A DNA stretch of 64,000 bases from Larkinella insperata (GCF_026248825.1 NZ_CP110973.1:1798001-1862000); one strand, 5' to 3'; counted from the stretch's first letter, positions 32,819 through 42,244 are shown. Notes: generated by a model not told the origin, from the sequence alone. Program-made: numbers and translations.

Positions 32819-34738
32819 TTATCGTTGATTCATTGTATTCATGGCATGCAGATTACCGGCGGCATCAATGCGAAGCTGCTCGTCGGCCAGCATAGACCGG
32901 ATGACCTCGGCCAGCCGGTCGGTGTTCAGGTTGAGCTGATCGGCCAGTTGCCGGGGCGCCAAACCGTGTCCGCCCGCGGCATCAAGCTGCTGAACAATGC
33001 GCTGGCGGAGCCGGTCGGCATCCACCGAAGCCTGATGCTGGCTTAAGCAGTGGTCGCAAATACCGCAGGCATCGCCGGGTTCTTCCCCAAAATACGCCTG
33101 GATCATTCGCGTCCGGCACTGCACCGGGTTCTGCACGTAATCCACCATCGCCCGCACTTTCGCCAGATTCCGCTGCTTGCTGCGCTCCAGCTCCATCACG
33201 TTGATGGGCAGGTTGCGGGCGTCGAAACGGGGGGTCAGAAACGTCAATTGTGGTTTATCTTTTTGTTTTTCGTAAATCAGAATCGACCGCTCGGCCAGTT
33301 GTTCCAGCAGGGCGACGATTTCGTTCTCGGGCATCCGGGCGGCTTTCGCCATCGCACTTTCCGAAATGCTGATGAAGTTGGTAAACAACTCCCCGCCGTA
33401 CATCCGCAGCAGCAGCTTCAGCATCAGATCATAATGTGGATTCATGACCTGAAACTCGTACAACGCCCGATTATCCACGGCCATGATGACCTTCGACGGA
33501 CTGAAGTAGCCTTCGCTCAACTCAATGAACCCTTCCAGTTGCAATTGTTTCAAGGCGTAGTGCGTATCCGTTACCGGCAGTTGAAACGCCTGGCAAAAAG
33601 CCGTCAGGTCAAAGTCGAAATCAACAAACTCTCCCCCGCCCACCGCAATATTGGCGTAATTCGCCAGCGCCTGGTAGACGCGTTTGAGCATGTCGACCGG
33701 CGGATACTGCAAAATAATCCGCTGCTCGATGTCGCCCAGGTCTTTCTGGTTGTAGAGCAACACCGCATACGCCTTCTTCTCGTCGCGACCGGCCCGCCCG
33801 GCTTCCTGGTAATAGGCTTCCAGACTATCGGGCACATCGAGGTGAACGACGGTCCGCACATCCGGCTTATCGATGCCCATCCCGAAGGCGTTGGTGGCGA
33901 CAATCACCCGAATCCGGTTATGAATCCAGGCATCCTGTTTGTCCGACCGCTGCTTGGCCGTCAGACCAGCGTGGTAGTAATCGGCGCGAATCCCCTGGTG
34001 ATGCAGCCACTCAGCGATTTCCTGCGTTTGCCGCCGGCTCCGCACGTACACGATGGCCGAACCCGGCACGCCCTGCAACACTTTCAGCAAGCGGGCTTCC
34101 TTGTTCTCCTCGTAAAACGCGGAATACGACAAATTCTTGCGGGCAAACGTCTGCCGGAAAACCTGCGGCTCCGGCATTTCCAGCTTTTCGACAATGTCGC
34201 GCTGCACCTCGGGCGTGGCCGAAGCCGTCAGGGCCACCAGCGGAACGTTGGGCAGAAGTTTCCGAAACTCAGCGATTTGCAGGTAGGGTGGTCGGAAATC
34301 ATAGCCCCAGGCCGAGATGCAGTGGGCTTCGTCGATGGCCAGCAAACCCACTTTCATTTGCTTGACCCGTTCGATCAGAATTTCCGTTTTGAGTCGTTCG
34401 GGCGATACGTAGAGGAAGCGAACGTTGCCGTAAATGCAGTTGTCAAGCGCCCGGTCGATTTCCCGCCAGTGCATACCGGAATAAATCGCAACGGCCGAAA
34501 TGCCCCGTCGACGCAATTGCTCGACCTGGTCTTTCATAAGGGCAATCAGGGGCGTAACAACAAGGCAAACCCCACCGAGGGCCAGGGCCGGGAGCTGGAA
34601 GCACAGCGATTTGCCTCCCCCGGTGGGCAGCAACACGAGCGTATCCTGGCGGGTGAGTACGGAACTGATGATGTCCACCTGCAACGGCCGGAACGACTCG
34701 TATCCCCAGAATTGTTTCAGAATTTGGTGGATGGTCAT
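32819..34738 (-). CDS. recQ: ATP-dependent DNA helicase RecQ, short form
   Basis: 3'-5' DNA helicase of recombinational repair. 639 residues; Walker A LLPTGGGKS (about 36-44), DEAH box (136-139) in AIDEAHCISAWGYDFRP, motif TASATPEVQRD, the arginine-finger-type motif QEAGRAGRDEK, then a zinc-binding RQC region (CRTRMIQAYFG ... CGICDHC near 540-560) and a winged-helix region. No HRDC domain is visible at the C-terminus, so it is the shorter RecQ type found in Bacteroidota. A long antisense frame inside it (33050-34750) is not a gene. Confidence 0.96.
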   Translation of the reverse strand: MTIHQILKQFWGYESFRPLQVDIISSVLTRQDTLVLLPTGGGKSLCFQLPALALGGVCLVVTPLIALMKDQVEQLRRRGISAVAIYSGMHWREIDRALDNCIYGNVRFLYVSPERLKTEILIERVKQMKVGLLAIDEAHCISAWGYDFRPPYLQIAEFRKLLPNVPLVALTASATPEVQRDIVEKLEMPEPQVFRQTFARKNLSYSAFYEENKEARLLKVLQGVPGSAIVYVRSRRQTQEIAEWLHHQGIRADYYHAGLTAKQRSDKQDAWIHNRIRVIVATNAFGMGIDKPDVRTVVHLDVPDSLEAYYQEAGRAGRDEKKAYAVLLYNQKDLGDIEQRIILQYPPVDMLKRVYQALANYANIAVGGGEFVDFDFDLTAFCQAFQLPVTDTHYALKQLQLEGFIELSEGYFSPSKVIMAVDNRALYEFQVMNPHYDLMLKLLLRMYGGELFTNFISISESAMAKAARMPENEIVALLEQLAERSILIYEKQKDKPQLTFLTPRFDARNLPINVMELERSKQRNLAKVRAMVDYVQNPVQCRTRMIQAYFGEEPGDACGICDHCLSQHQASVDADRLRQRIVQQLDAAGGHGLAPRQLADQLNLNTDRLAEVIRSMLADEQLRIDAAGNLHAMNTMNQR

Positions 34739-34852
34739 AACCGACTGTAAAGATAAATCAATCCAAAAATAGTTTATGCTAGTAAGTAAACTTTCGCCGA
34801 ATGATTGAAGCGGTTATCGGCAATCCATTTTCTCACAACTAATTCAGCAAAC

Positions 34853-35248
34853 ATGATCACAAAAGTCATAAAGACCGACGAAGAATGGCGGCAGCAACTG
34901 ACGCCGGAACAATACCACGTAACGCGCCAGAAAGGCACCGAGCGGCCTTTCACGGGTGAATACTGCGAAAGCCACGACCCCGGCGTTTACCAGTGCGTCT
35001 GCTGCGGCACCGACCTGTTCGAATCCAAGCAGAAGTTTGAATCCGGCACCGGCTGGCCCAGTTTTACCGAACCGATTGATCAGGAACTGGTCCACCTCGA
35101 AAACGACTACAGCTACGGCATGTCGCGGGTTGAAGTGCTGTGTGCGGTTTGTGATGCCCACCTCGGTCACGTTTTCAACGATGGTCCTCCACCGACGGGT
35201 ATGCGGTACTGCCTGAACTCGGTGGCGCTGAAGCTGAAGCGGGCGTAA
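34853..35248 (+). CDS. msrB: Peptide methionine (R)-S-oxide reductase
   Basis: Repairs methionine-R-sulfoxide. 131 residues: zinc-binding CVCCG and CAVCDAHLGHVF pairs, the substrate motif GTGWPSF, and the catalytic Cys in MRYCLNSVAL. The zinc form has both CxxC pairs intact. The ATG at 34853 (MITKVIKTDEEW) gives the family N-terminus; an in-frame start 48 bp upstream has no conserved residues. Short monocistronic gene with its own terminator. Confidence 0.97.
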   Translation: MITKVIKTDEEWRQQLTPEQYHVTRQKGTERPFTGEYCESHDPGVYQCVCCGTDLFESKQKFESGTGWPSFTEPIDQELVHLENDYSYGMSRVEVLCAVCDAHLGHVFNDGPPPTGMRYCLNSVALKLKRA

Positions 35249-35257
35249 AGGCTGAAT

Positions 35258-35295
35258 CAAAAACCGCTCACGTCGGCTGATGTGAGCGGTTTTTG
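35258..35295 (+). terminator. Intrinsic terminator after msrB
   Basis: CAAAAACCGCTCAC (35258-35271) pairs exactly with GTGAGCGGTTTTTG (35282-35295), 14 bp, loop 10 nt, T-run at the end. The next gene starts 36 bp downstream. Confidence 0.9.
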
Positions 35296-35330
35296 TGTTT
35301 TTGGTAACCATAAAAACCGTATTTTGGCGT

Positions 35331-36611
35331 ATGCGATTCACCCTCTACGCCTTTTGTTTTTTGCTGCTCCTGACCAGTTGCGCAACCTACCGCCCTCTTC
35401 AGCGCCAACTCCGCCAGAACCCCCAACTGACCGATCACTTCACCGGCTTCGCCCTGTACGACTGGGAAAAGCAGAAAATGGTTGTGCAACACAACGCCGA
35501 TCGGTATTTTACACCCGCTTCCAACACCAAGCTGTTCAGTTTTTACGCCGGACTGGTCACGCTCGGCGATTCGATTCCGGCGTTGCGGTACGTAACCCGC
35601 GCCGATTCGGTCATTTTCTGGGGAACCGGCAACCCCTTGCTGCTGAATCCGAATCTGCCCGACACAACGGTTTTGCCCTTTTTGCGCAACCGGCCCGAAC
35701 GGCTCTTCTTTTCACCGACCAACTACAGCGGCCCCCGGTTCGGCCCCGGCTGGGCGTGGGATGACTACAACGATGATTACTCCGCTGAACTGGCTCCCTT
35801 ACCGCTGTACGGCAATTTTGTTCGTTTCAGTTCACCCGACCGGGTGGCGCGTCTGGTGGTCGAGCCCCGGTTTTTTCAGGACAGCGTAACGGCCGTTTCG
35901 CTCCGACGGTATTCGCGCAACGTTCAGCGCAGCGAAATCGACAACCGGTTTGACCGGCCCGAGGTGGTTCGACCGTTCAGGCAGGACGTGCCCTTCCGCT
36001 GGTCACCGCAACTGGCCGCCCGTTTGCTGACCGACACACTCCACCGCGAGGTTGCGGTCGCCCCTATCCGGTTTGATCGCTCGGCCCAAACGCTCTACAG
36101 CCAGCCCGCCGATTCGCTTTACAAGCGGATGTTACAGGTCAGCGACAACACACTGGCCGAACACCTGATGCTGCTGTGCTCGTCGGTGCAGGATACGCTC
36201 AATGTTTCGGTTGGCATCCAGACCGTTCTGCAGAAACACTTGGCGGATTTACCGGATCAACCCATTTGGGTCGACGGTTCGGGCCTGTCGCGGTACAACC
36301 TGTTCACCCCGCGCTCAATTGTCGCTCTGCTGCAAAAAATCTATCAAACCGTCCCGCAACAGCGGCTTTTCAACCTGCTGGCGGTCGGCGGCTCCACCGG
36401 AACCATCCAACGCGTCTACCAAACCGACCGGCCGTTTGTGTTCGCCAAATCCGGTTCAATGACGGGTGTTTACAACTTAAGCGGTTACCTGATCACCAGA
36501 AAAGGCAAGCTCCTGTTGTTCAGCATGATGAATAATAACTTTGCCGGATCGGTGGCAGACATGCGCAGCCGAACGGCGGCTTTCCTGACCGATATTTACC
36601 GGCGGTATTGA
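35331..36611 (+). CDS. dacB: S13 D-alanyl-D-alanine carboxypeptidase/endopeptidase (PBP4 type)
   Basis: 426 residues; signal peptide with a possible lipobox (LLTSC, Cys17), so perhaps a lipoprotein. Penicillin-binding motifs: SxxK as SNTK (Ser64-Lys67), SxN as SDN in LQVSDNTLAEHL, and KSG in FVFAKSGSMTGVYNLSGY. Hydrolyses the D-Ala-D-Ala end or cross-links of peptidoglycan in the periplasm. The ATG at 35331 gives the signal peptide; a TTG 36 bp upstream overlaps the msrB terminator and is rejected. Symbol by family, not by synteny. Confidence 0.9.
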   Translation: MRFTLYAFCFLLLLTSCATYRPLQRQLRQNPQLTDHFTGFALYDWEKQKMVVQHNADRYFTPASNTKLFSFYAGLVTLGDSIPALRYVTRADSVIFWGTGNPLLLNPNLPDTTVLPFLRNRPERLFFSPTNYSGPRFGPGWAWDDYNDDYSAELAPLPLYGNFVRFSSPDRVARLVVEPRFFQDSVTAVSLRRYSRNVQRSEIDNRFDRPEVVRPFRQDVPFRWSPQLAARLLTDTLHREVAVAPIRFDRSAQTLYSQPADSLYKRMLQVSDNTLAEHLMLLCSSVQDTLNVSVGIQTVLQKHLADLPDQPIWVDGSGLSRYNLFTPRSIVALLQKIYQTVPQQRLFNLLAVGGSTGTIQRVYQTDRPFVFAKSGSMTGVYNLSGYLITRKGKLLLFSMMNNNFAGSVADMRSRTAAFLTDIYRRY

Positions 36612-36662
36612 ATCCAGTTGCTCAAAAACTGCCTTTTCGTTCAAAAAATAGAGTTTTATGGA

Positions 36663-36693
36663 TTGCTAACCGGCCGGCGAAACGCTACTTTTG
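36663..36693 (+). promoter_or_regulatory. Bacteroidota-type primary promoter upstream of the alpha-CTD-like gene
   Basis: TTG at 36663-36665, a 20-bp spacer, then TACTTTTG at 36686-36693, an exact match. Predicted start near 36700, leader about 30 nt to the ATG at 36730. Confidence 0.78.
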
Positions 36694-36729
36694 TTGACAT
36701 ACTTTTACCCACCGTACCCTAAAGTACCC

Positions 36730-37176
36730 ATGCAGGAGGATTTGAGTCTGGATCAATTGCGCCAGAAAATTTTACGCGTATCGGGCGCCGAACTGATCAA
36801 ACTCCAGTCATTTCTGGAAAGTGAAATCCAGCGACGCAAACAAATTCTCGTTGAAATTCCGGACATGACGCTGGACCAGATACCGTTACGGGTACAAACG
36901 CGCACAACCTTCTACTCGGTGGTTCGGCGCCGGAAAGTCTGCAACCTGGCCGAAGTGGGGCAACTCACCCTGAGCGAAACGCTGGCCCTGCTGAAACCGG
37001 CGGACATGCAGAGCCTGAAGAGCCTGAACCAACGGTCGTACAACGAACTGATCATGGAGCTGGGCAAGCTGAACATTCCCCACGATTACATTGCACTCTG
37101 GGACCTGAAAATGATGGACGCCAAATCCAGAACCGCTACGCACAGCATCGGTTCCTCGGAATCGGTCAATAACTAA
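36730..37176 (+). CDS. Small protein with an RNA polymerase alpha-CTD-like helix-hairpin-helix region
   Basis: 148 residues, no signal peptide. An N-terminal helical segment (DLSLDQLRQKILRVSGAELI, then a basic QRRKQI) is followed by a stretch (about 60-120) with the spacing of an alpha-CTD: IPLRVQTRTTFYSVVRRRKV, CNLAEVGQLTLSETLALLK, then MQSLKSLNQRSYNELIMELG. In alpha-CTD this region contacts UP-element DNA and regulators. The similarity is by pattern, not certain. An in-frame TTG upstream lies in the -7 box and cannot be the start. The strong promoter and isolation suggest a small regulatory protein. Confidence 0.68.
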   Translation: MQEDLSLDQLRQKILRVSGAELIKLQSFLESEIQRRKQILVEIPDMTLDQIPLRVQTRTTFYSVVRRRKVCNLAEVGQLTLSETLALLKPADMQSLKSLNQRSYNELIMELGKLNIPHDYIALWDLKMMDAKSRTATHSIGSSESVNN

Positions 37177-37188
37177 CGACGAGTTGGT

Positions 37189-37653
37189 CTACTCGGAGGT
37201 CGCGGTGGGTTGGCGATCCAGTAGCCGTCGGTGGTAGTTGATTTGGCCCAGATGGTACGCCAGATGCGTCGTCAGGTGGGTCAGCAGGAATTCCGTCGTT
37301 GTTTTCTCGTCAAACACCAGCATCGGATAGTCCTCCCGAAGCTGTTCTTCACTCACTTTGTCCAGCGAACGCAGCACCACTTCCAGCGTTTCGTCAACTT
37401 TCCGAAGCAGTTCACTACGGGGAACATCCCGAAGCGAAAACTCGAGGTCGCGGTGCCGCACGTAGCCGCTATTTCCCAAAACCGCGCCAATGTAGGTATT
37501 CAGGTTACCCACCAGGTGTAGGCAGAGGTTTCCGGCCGGATTCGGGATTTCCTGGTCAACAACCCACAATTTTGTTTCGTCCTGATAAAGTTCGATTTCG
37601 CGTCGTAAGCGCCCGAGATCCCGGGCAAACAGGGATTTTAGTGTTTGTATCAT
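37189..37653 (-). CDS. DinB-superfamily protein
   Basis: 154 residues with the DinB four-helix pattern: MIQTLKSLFARDLGRLRREI, a first conserved His in NLCLHLVGNLNTYIGAVLG, and a C-terminal His cluster HLTTHLAYHLGQINYHR, together forming the likely metal site. No signal peptide, so cytoplasmic. Nearest to the DUF1572 branch. Enzymatic activity unknown; some relatives are mycothiol- or bacillithiol-dependent transferases. It runs toward the alpha-CTD-like gene (convergent, 12-bp gap). Confidence 0.82.
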   Translation of the reverse strand: MIQTLKSLFARDLGRLRREIELYQDETKLWVVDQEIPNPAGNLCLHLVGNLNTYIGAVLGNSGYVRHRDLEFSLRDVPRSELLRKVDETLEVVLRSLDKVSEEQLREDYPMLVFDEKTTTEFLLTHLTTHLAYHLGQINYHRRLLDRQPTATSE

Positions 37654-37671
37654 GGAAACAGAACGGTGATT

Positions 37672-39000
37672 TTACCGATTCAGCCGCCTGACCAGCAGAA
37701 ACAGGGGGTAGCTCAGGACAATAAACCCAACGGCATAGGCGCTGCTGGATGGATCGCTGTAGATGACCCCGGCTAGGAAAGCCAGGGAAATGATCATCAT
37801 CAGCCAGGTCGCCACCGGATACCCCCACGCCAGAAAGGGGCGCGGCAGCTCCGGCGCCGTTTTCCGCAAACGGATCAGGGAAGCAAAGGCAGCCGCGTAG
37901 CAAAGAACAAAAAAGAAGGATGCAATATCCGACAACTTGCTGTAAGTGCCGGTCAGGATCATCAGGATGGACATACCGGCGGTCAGAAACATGGCGGGAC
38001 CGGGCGTCCCCCCGGCATTGACGCGGGTGAAATACCGGGAAAACAACCCGTCGCGGCTGATGGCAAACAACACCCGCGGGTTGAACATGATCTGGGCGTT
38101 GATAATGCCCATAATCGAAATCATCAGCAGCAGGGTTACCACTTTGGCGCTGGCCGGACCGAACAGCACCTGGATGGCGTCGGCTGCGGGAAGCTTGGAT
38201 TGAGCTAACCGGTCGATGGGCAGAACGTGGAACAGGGCCAGATTGACCAGCAGATAAATCCCGACGATCAGTAAAACCCCGATCATCATCGAGCGCGGCA
38301 GGTTTTTGTTGGGATTGACGTCTTCTTCTGTGAAATAAGCCGCCGTGTGCCACCCGTCGTAGGTGTAAAAAACCGACTGCAAAGCCGCCAGAACCGCAAC
38401 AAACAGCGAACCTTCGATGGGCAGCGTGTTCTCCGATGAAAACTGCAACGGCTCGTCCGGTGTGTAAAAAAAGCAGACGGCTACAAACGCCAGCAGCCCA
38501 ACGGCTTTGATAAAACTCATGACTTCCTGCGCCCGACTGGCCAGCCGAACGCCAAACCAGTGGAAAACCGTAAAAGCCACCAGAATACCAATCGCCGTCA
38601 GTTTAATATACTCCGACCAGTCCGGCTGTAAAAGGGCAATGTATTCCCCCATCACGGCCGCTCCGAACGCCATCGCGGAGATGCTGCCGAGCCAGCTGCT
38701 GATGCCGATGACAAAACCGACGTAATCGCCAAACGCCCGGCGGGCAAACACGTACCACGCCCCCGCCTTGGGAATCATCGTGCCCAGTTCAATAACTTGC
38801 AGTGACCCCACCAACGCATAAATGCCCACCAGCGCCCACACAAGCAAGGCGAGCGAGGGTTGCCCCAATTCCTGGGCGATGGTCCCCGGTCGGCGGAGAA
38901 TGCCGGTGCCGATGGTACCGCCGATGGTAACGGCAACTCCGAAGCCCACGCCCAACAGACGCAGGAGTTGGGAAGAACGGTTGGTTTCATTGGGTGTCAT
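37672..39000 (-). CDS. APC superfamily amino-acid permease
   Basis: 442 residues with about 12 membrane helices. The conserved APC start is VAVTIGGTIGTGILRRPGTIAQELG, the unwound TM1 segment, followed by VWALVGIYALVGSLQVIELGTMIP. It would transport amino acids with H+ or Na+, or exchange them; specificity cannot be read. 18 bp upstream of the DinB gene on the same strand, so co-transcription is possible. The divergent crcB begins 61 bp away. Confidence 0.9.
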   Translation of the reverse strand: MTPNETNRSSQLLRLLGVGFGVAVTIGGTIGTGILRRPGTIAQELGQPSLALLVWALVGIYALVGSLQVIELGTMIPKAGAWYVFARRAFGDYVGFVIGISSWLGSISAMAFGAAVMGEYIALLQPDWSEYIKLTAIGILVAFTVFHWFGVRLASRAQEVMSFIKAVGLLAFVAVCFFYTPDEPLQFSSENTLPIEGSLFVAVLAALQSVFYTYDGWHTAAYFTEEDVNPNKNLPRSMMIGVLLIVGIYLLVNLALFHVLPIDRLAQSKLPAADAIQVLFGPASAKVVTLLLMISIMGIINAQIMFNPRVLFAISRDGLFSRYFTRVNAGGTPGPAMFLTAGMSILMILTGTYSKLSDIASFFFVLCYAAAFASLIRLRKTAPELPRPFLAWGYPVATWLMMIISLAFLAGVIYSDPSSSAYAVGFIVLSYPLFLLVRRLNR

Positions 39001-39060
39001 GCTACAATAATAGGCTTTTTCGTCAAAAACCGGCTATTTTTACAACCTGACTGGGCAGAA

Positions 39061-39438
39061 ATGATGACAAACCCGTTTTGGCTGGTATTTTTTGGCGGTG
39101 GTTTGGGCAGTGTTGCCCGCTACAGCGTTAATCGATACATCCAGCCGCTGCTGAAAACAGCCTATCCGGCCTCCACGCTGATTGTAAACGTCGTAGCCAG
39201 TCTGATTCTGGGGTTTCTGGTCGGGTGGCTTACGGCGCGGGTTGCCGGGCGCGAAACATACCGGCTGCTGATTGGCGTTGGTTTCTGTGGTGGCTTCAGT
39301 ACCTTTTCCACCTTTAGCACCGACACGTTGCTGCTGATGCAAACCGGGCGCTGGCTGGCCGCAGCGTCCAATGTGGTGCTGAACGTCGTCCTGTGTCTGC
39401 TGGCTTCGCTGGCGGGCTTGTACCTGGGGCGGCTCTGA
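39061..39438 (+). CDS. crcB: Fluoride efflux channel CrcB/Fluc
   Basis: 125 residues, four membrane helices; the signature GFCGGFSTFSTFSTD with the fluoride-track Phe residues, and an N-terminal GGGLGSVARY. Works as a dual-topology dimer that exports F-. The ATG at 39061 (MMTNPFWLVFFGGGLG) is preferred to earlier in-frame starts because it gives the family length. No fluoride riboswitch pattern is seen in the 60-bp upstream gap. Confidence 0.94.
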   Translation: MMTNPFWLVFFGGGLGSVARYSVNRYIQPLLKTAYPASTLIVNVVASLILGFLVGWLTARVAGRETYRLLIGVGFCGGFSTFSTFSTDTLLLMQTGRWLAAASNVVLNVVLCLLASLAGLYLGRL

Positions 39439-39475
39439 CGGAAATACGTGATTTTACTGGAAACCGCTTACCGGA

Positions 39476-40948
39476 ATGTTGAAAACTACTACGGCCTTTT
39501 CGATCTTTGCGTTTAATTTATTGCTGATGACCACTGCCTACAGCCAGGATTTAGCTTTCTCCAAGCAACTTTTCGATACCTACGATGCCTATCGCGACAG
39601 CGCCCTGACGCACCGTCGTTTTAAGCAAGCTGACATTCTTCCCCTGATTGATCAATTAAAATCCGATAGCCGGTTTGAAGTCACAAAAGTGGGTGAGTCC
39701 GTCGAAAAGCGGCCGATCCAGCTCATCAAGGTCGGCAACGGACCGCGCAAGGTGCTGCTGTGGTCGCAGATGCACGGCGACGAACCGTCGGCCACGATGG
39801 CGCTTTTCGACATTTTCAACCTGCTCCGCACCGACGGTCCGTTTGAAGATTTCAAGAAGCAGTTGCTGGCCGAAACGACGCTCTATTTCGTGCCCATGCT
39901 GAACCCCGACGGGGCCGAACGCTATCAGCGCCGGAATGCCCTGGACATTGACCTCAACCGCGATGCGCTCCGGCTGCAATCGCCGGAATCCGTTCTGCTG
40001 AAGGGCCTCCAACAATCGCTGAAACCGGATTTTGGCTTCAACCTTCACGACCAGAATACGCGCTACAGCGCCGGTCCTACGCCCAAACAGGCCACCATTT
40101 CGTTTCTGGCCACGGCCTACGACGAAGCCCGGAACATCAACCCCGTACGGGAGCGGTCCATGCAGTTGATCGTGGGCATGAACCGGGTGTTGCAGCAATT
40201 TATTCCGGGCGGGGTCGGGCGGTTTTCCGACGAGTTCGAACCCCGGGCGTTCGGCGATAACATTCAGAAGTGGGGCACCACGCTGATTCTGATCGAGTCG
40301 GGCGGTTACCCGAACGACCCCGAAAAGCAATTCATCCGGAAGCTGAATTACGTAGCCATCCTATCGGGTCTGCAGGCTATTGCGACGGATTCGTACCAGG
40401 CCGAATCGCGGTCGGAATACATCACCATTCCGGAAAACGAACGGTATTTGTTTGATGTACTAATCCGGAATGCGCAGATCATGCGCGGGGGCAAACCCGT
40501 TACGGTCGATCTGGGCATCAACCGCTACGAAGTAAACGTCGGCAACGCAGCCACGTTTGGTTACCGCAGCACCATCGACGATCTGGGTGATTTATCGACG
40601 TTTTTTGGCATCGAGGAAATCGATGCGACGGGGCTGACGCTGGTTCCCGGCAAAATCCACCCGCAACCCCTCCGCTCCCTGACGGATTTAAAAAAATACA
40701 AGTTGGATTCACTGATTCAACAGGGCGTAACGACGTTCCGGCTGGCAACTCCCTCTCGGGCCACAACGCACCTCTCACCGGTGCATCTGCTCCAGCCCAC
40801 GACCACCCCCGTCCGACCCGTGCAAACCGGCCGCATTCCGACCTTTGTGCTGCGCCGGGGCAACCAGTTACGGTATGTCTTTGTCAATGGCTTCTGGCTG
40901 GATGTCAGCACCGGAGACAATAAACTGGCGACGGGCGTAATTGAATAA
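39476..40948 (+). CDS. Secreted M14-family zinc carboxypeptidase-like protein
   Basis: 490 residues with a signal peptide (about 1-23, ends TAYSQ). The M14 zinc site is HGDEPSA (His100, Glu103), with MLNPDGAERYQRRNALDIDLNRD, the later ligand/His region NLHDQ and the catalytic Glu region LILIESGG. After the catalytic domain there is a C-terminal extension (about 290-490), beta-rich and unidentified. Removes C-terminal residues or cleaves amide bonds of peptides or cell wall; substrate not visible. Periplasmic or secreted, no T9SS domain. Confidence 0.88.
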   Translation: MLKTTTAFSIFAFNLLLMTTAYSQDLAFSKQLFDTYDAYRDSALTHRRFKQADILPLIDQLKSDSRFEVTKVGESVEKRPIQLIKVGNGPRKVLLWSQMHGDEPSATMALFDIFNLLRTDGPFEDFKKQLLAETTLYFVPMLNPDGAERYQRRNALDIDLNRDALRLQSPESVLLKGLQQSLKPDFGFNLHDQNTRYSAGPTPKQATISFLATAYDEARNINPVRERSMQLIVGMNRVLQQFIPGGVGRFSDEFEPRAFGDNIQKWGTTLILIESGGYPNDPEKQFIRKLNYVAILSGLQAIATDSYQAESRSEYITIPENERYLFDVLIRNAQIMRGGKPVTVDLGINRYEVNVGNAATFGYRSTIDDLGDLSTFFGIEEIDATGLTLVPGKIHPQPLRSLTDLKKYKLDSLIQQGVTTFRLATPSRATTHLSPVHLLQPTTTPVRPVQTGRIPTFVLRRGNQLRYVFVNGFWLDVSTGDNKLATGVIE

Positions 40949-40953
40949 GTAAC

Positions 40954-41805
40954 TCACTTATCCGCAACCGGATACAAAAGCCGAAACGCGTTGAATACCG
41001 CCTGGTGGGTGATGGTCGCGTGGTCTTCCTGCGGCAGGTAGTCGAAATAAACCGTCAGGTTTTTGTTTCGGGCGGCTTTTAACTTATCAGCCAGCAGGTT
41101 AGCGTCAACTTCCATGACGTGCGGTATGCTGCCGGGCGCCAGTCCCTCTTTGCCCACGCCAATGTAGACGGCGGTCGGCTGCGTAAAGCCAGCCTGCAAC
41201 ACGGCGGGGGCCTGCTTCAGAAGCGAGCCGTTGTCCCACCAGAGACTGGGACTAATGATGATGTAGTGGGTAAACAGCGACGGTTTTTTGAATAGAATTT
41301 CGGTTGCCAGCAGCCCGCCCAGCGATTGCCCGATCAGGGTTCTGAATGCGGTTGTTTTGTAGTTGCGTTCCACGAACGGCTGCAACTCGGTTTCGATGAA
41401 GGCCATGAAACTGGCGGATTTCCCGGTCGTCGGGAAGCGTTTTTTGTCTTCCTCACTGGTGGTCGGGTGGGTAAAATCGCGCTTTCGGTCCGTGTTGGCA
41501 ATACCGATCACGATGGATTTGGGCACGCGGTTGATCCACGCGAAGTTGTTGAACTGCACCAGCCCCACAACGTGAATAAAATCCTCGTCCGCCGAACCAT
41601 CCAACAAGTAAATCACCGGGTAGCGAGCGGTATCGTTGCGGTTGTATCCTTCAGGCAGGTAAACATTTAAAGTCCGTTTCTCCCCCAGCGCCTTCGACTC
41701 CATTTCTTCGATCACTCCCAACACAAACGGCTTACCGTTGCTCGGCTGGCAAAACGCCCGCGTCGTGATCAGAATAAGAAAAAAAGCCGCAGGAAGGGTT
41801 CGCAT
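40954..41805 (-). CDS. Exported esterase of the alpha/beta hydrolase fold (esterase D/Fes-like)
   Basis: 283 residues with a signal peptide (about 1-20). LNVYLPEGYNRNDTARYPVIYLLDG opens the esterase domain; the nucleophile elbow is GQSLGG (Ser161); the catalytic His is likely in PQEDHATI near the C-terminus. This family includes ferric-enterobactin esterases (IroE) and S-formylglutathione hydrolase-like esterases; the substrate here is unknown. It converges on the M14 gene with a 5-bp gap. Confidence 0.86.
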   Translation of the reverse strand: MRTLPAAFFLILITTRAFCQPSNGKPFVLGVIEEMESKALGEKRTLNVYLPEGYNRNDTARYPVIYLLDGSADEDFIHVVGLVQFNNFAWINRVPKSIVIGIANTDRKRDFTHPTTSEEDKKRFPTTGKSASFMAFIETELQPFVERNYKTTAFRTLIGQSLGGLLATEILFKKPSLFTHYIIISPSLWWDNGSLLKQAPAVLQAGFTQPTAVYIGVGKEGLAPGSIPHVMEVDANLLADKLKAARNKNLTVYFDYLPQEDHATITHQAVFNAFRLLYPVADK

Positions 41806-42244
41806 TGTTGCCGACGTTTCGTTGAATCCCCAAGTTTAGCAAAAATTAAAGCGCTCCGTTCAGTTCTCCAAATGGAGCGCGCTTTCCAGTATCCTGCGCC
41901 TGTGCTTAAGGGAGAATAGCGTCTTGTAAATTAAGCTTTTACGAGAGTCCCGGCGTTTCCGGGCCAATTTGTTTCTTTTATCAGCCACCCATCCAGTCCA
42001 ACTTCTGCTGGCACAAGACCCGGTTGAAAACACGAAAAGCGGCATCCTGATAAAATTATATTTTTCCGGTAGCCCTTGCACTTTACTGGAAGAAACGAAA
42101 GCGCTTATCCAACCAAATTTTCTTCTTCTCAACTCGCTGGTAGTGACGGCCCAAACTCCCGAAAACACAACCCTCTCGTAATCTTGCCGTAACACTGAGG
42201 TAACATTGCCAATCTAATTTTGGACCGTTAAATAACGACACCAC
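41806..42244. other. Upstream region of the TonB receptor; no gene supported
   Basis: About 440 bp. A hairpin with a 2-nt bulge lies at 41848-41885 (arms AAAGCGCTCC and GGAGCGCGCTTT). TAATTTTG at 42215-42222 is an exact -7 element and gives a start near 42229 for the TonB receptor; a matching -33 TTG at the usual spacing is absent, suggesting an activated promoter. Short frames here (for instance 41860-42195 minus) have no recognisable similarity. Confidence 0.55.

Noticed and set aside
33050..34750. 566-residue open frame on the plus strand
   Set aside because: Lies antisense to recQ, whose helicase motifs and zinc region are unmistakable. The frame is an effect of GC-biased codon usage; its protein has no recognisable domain.
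39001..39060. Fluoride riboswitch ahead of crcB
   Set aside because: Searched for because crcB is often controlled this way, but the 60-bp gap lacks the conserved GGNGAUGG-type core.
41860..42195. 111-residue open frame on the minus strand
   Set aside because: Sits in the TonB receptor promoter region, spans a hairpin and has no similarity or good start context.
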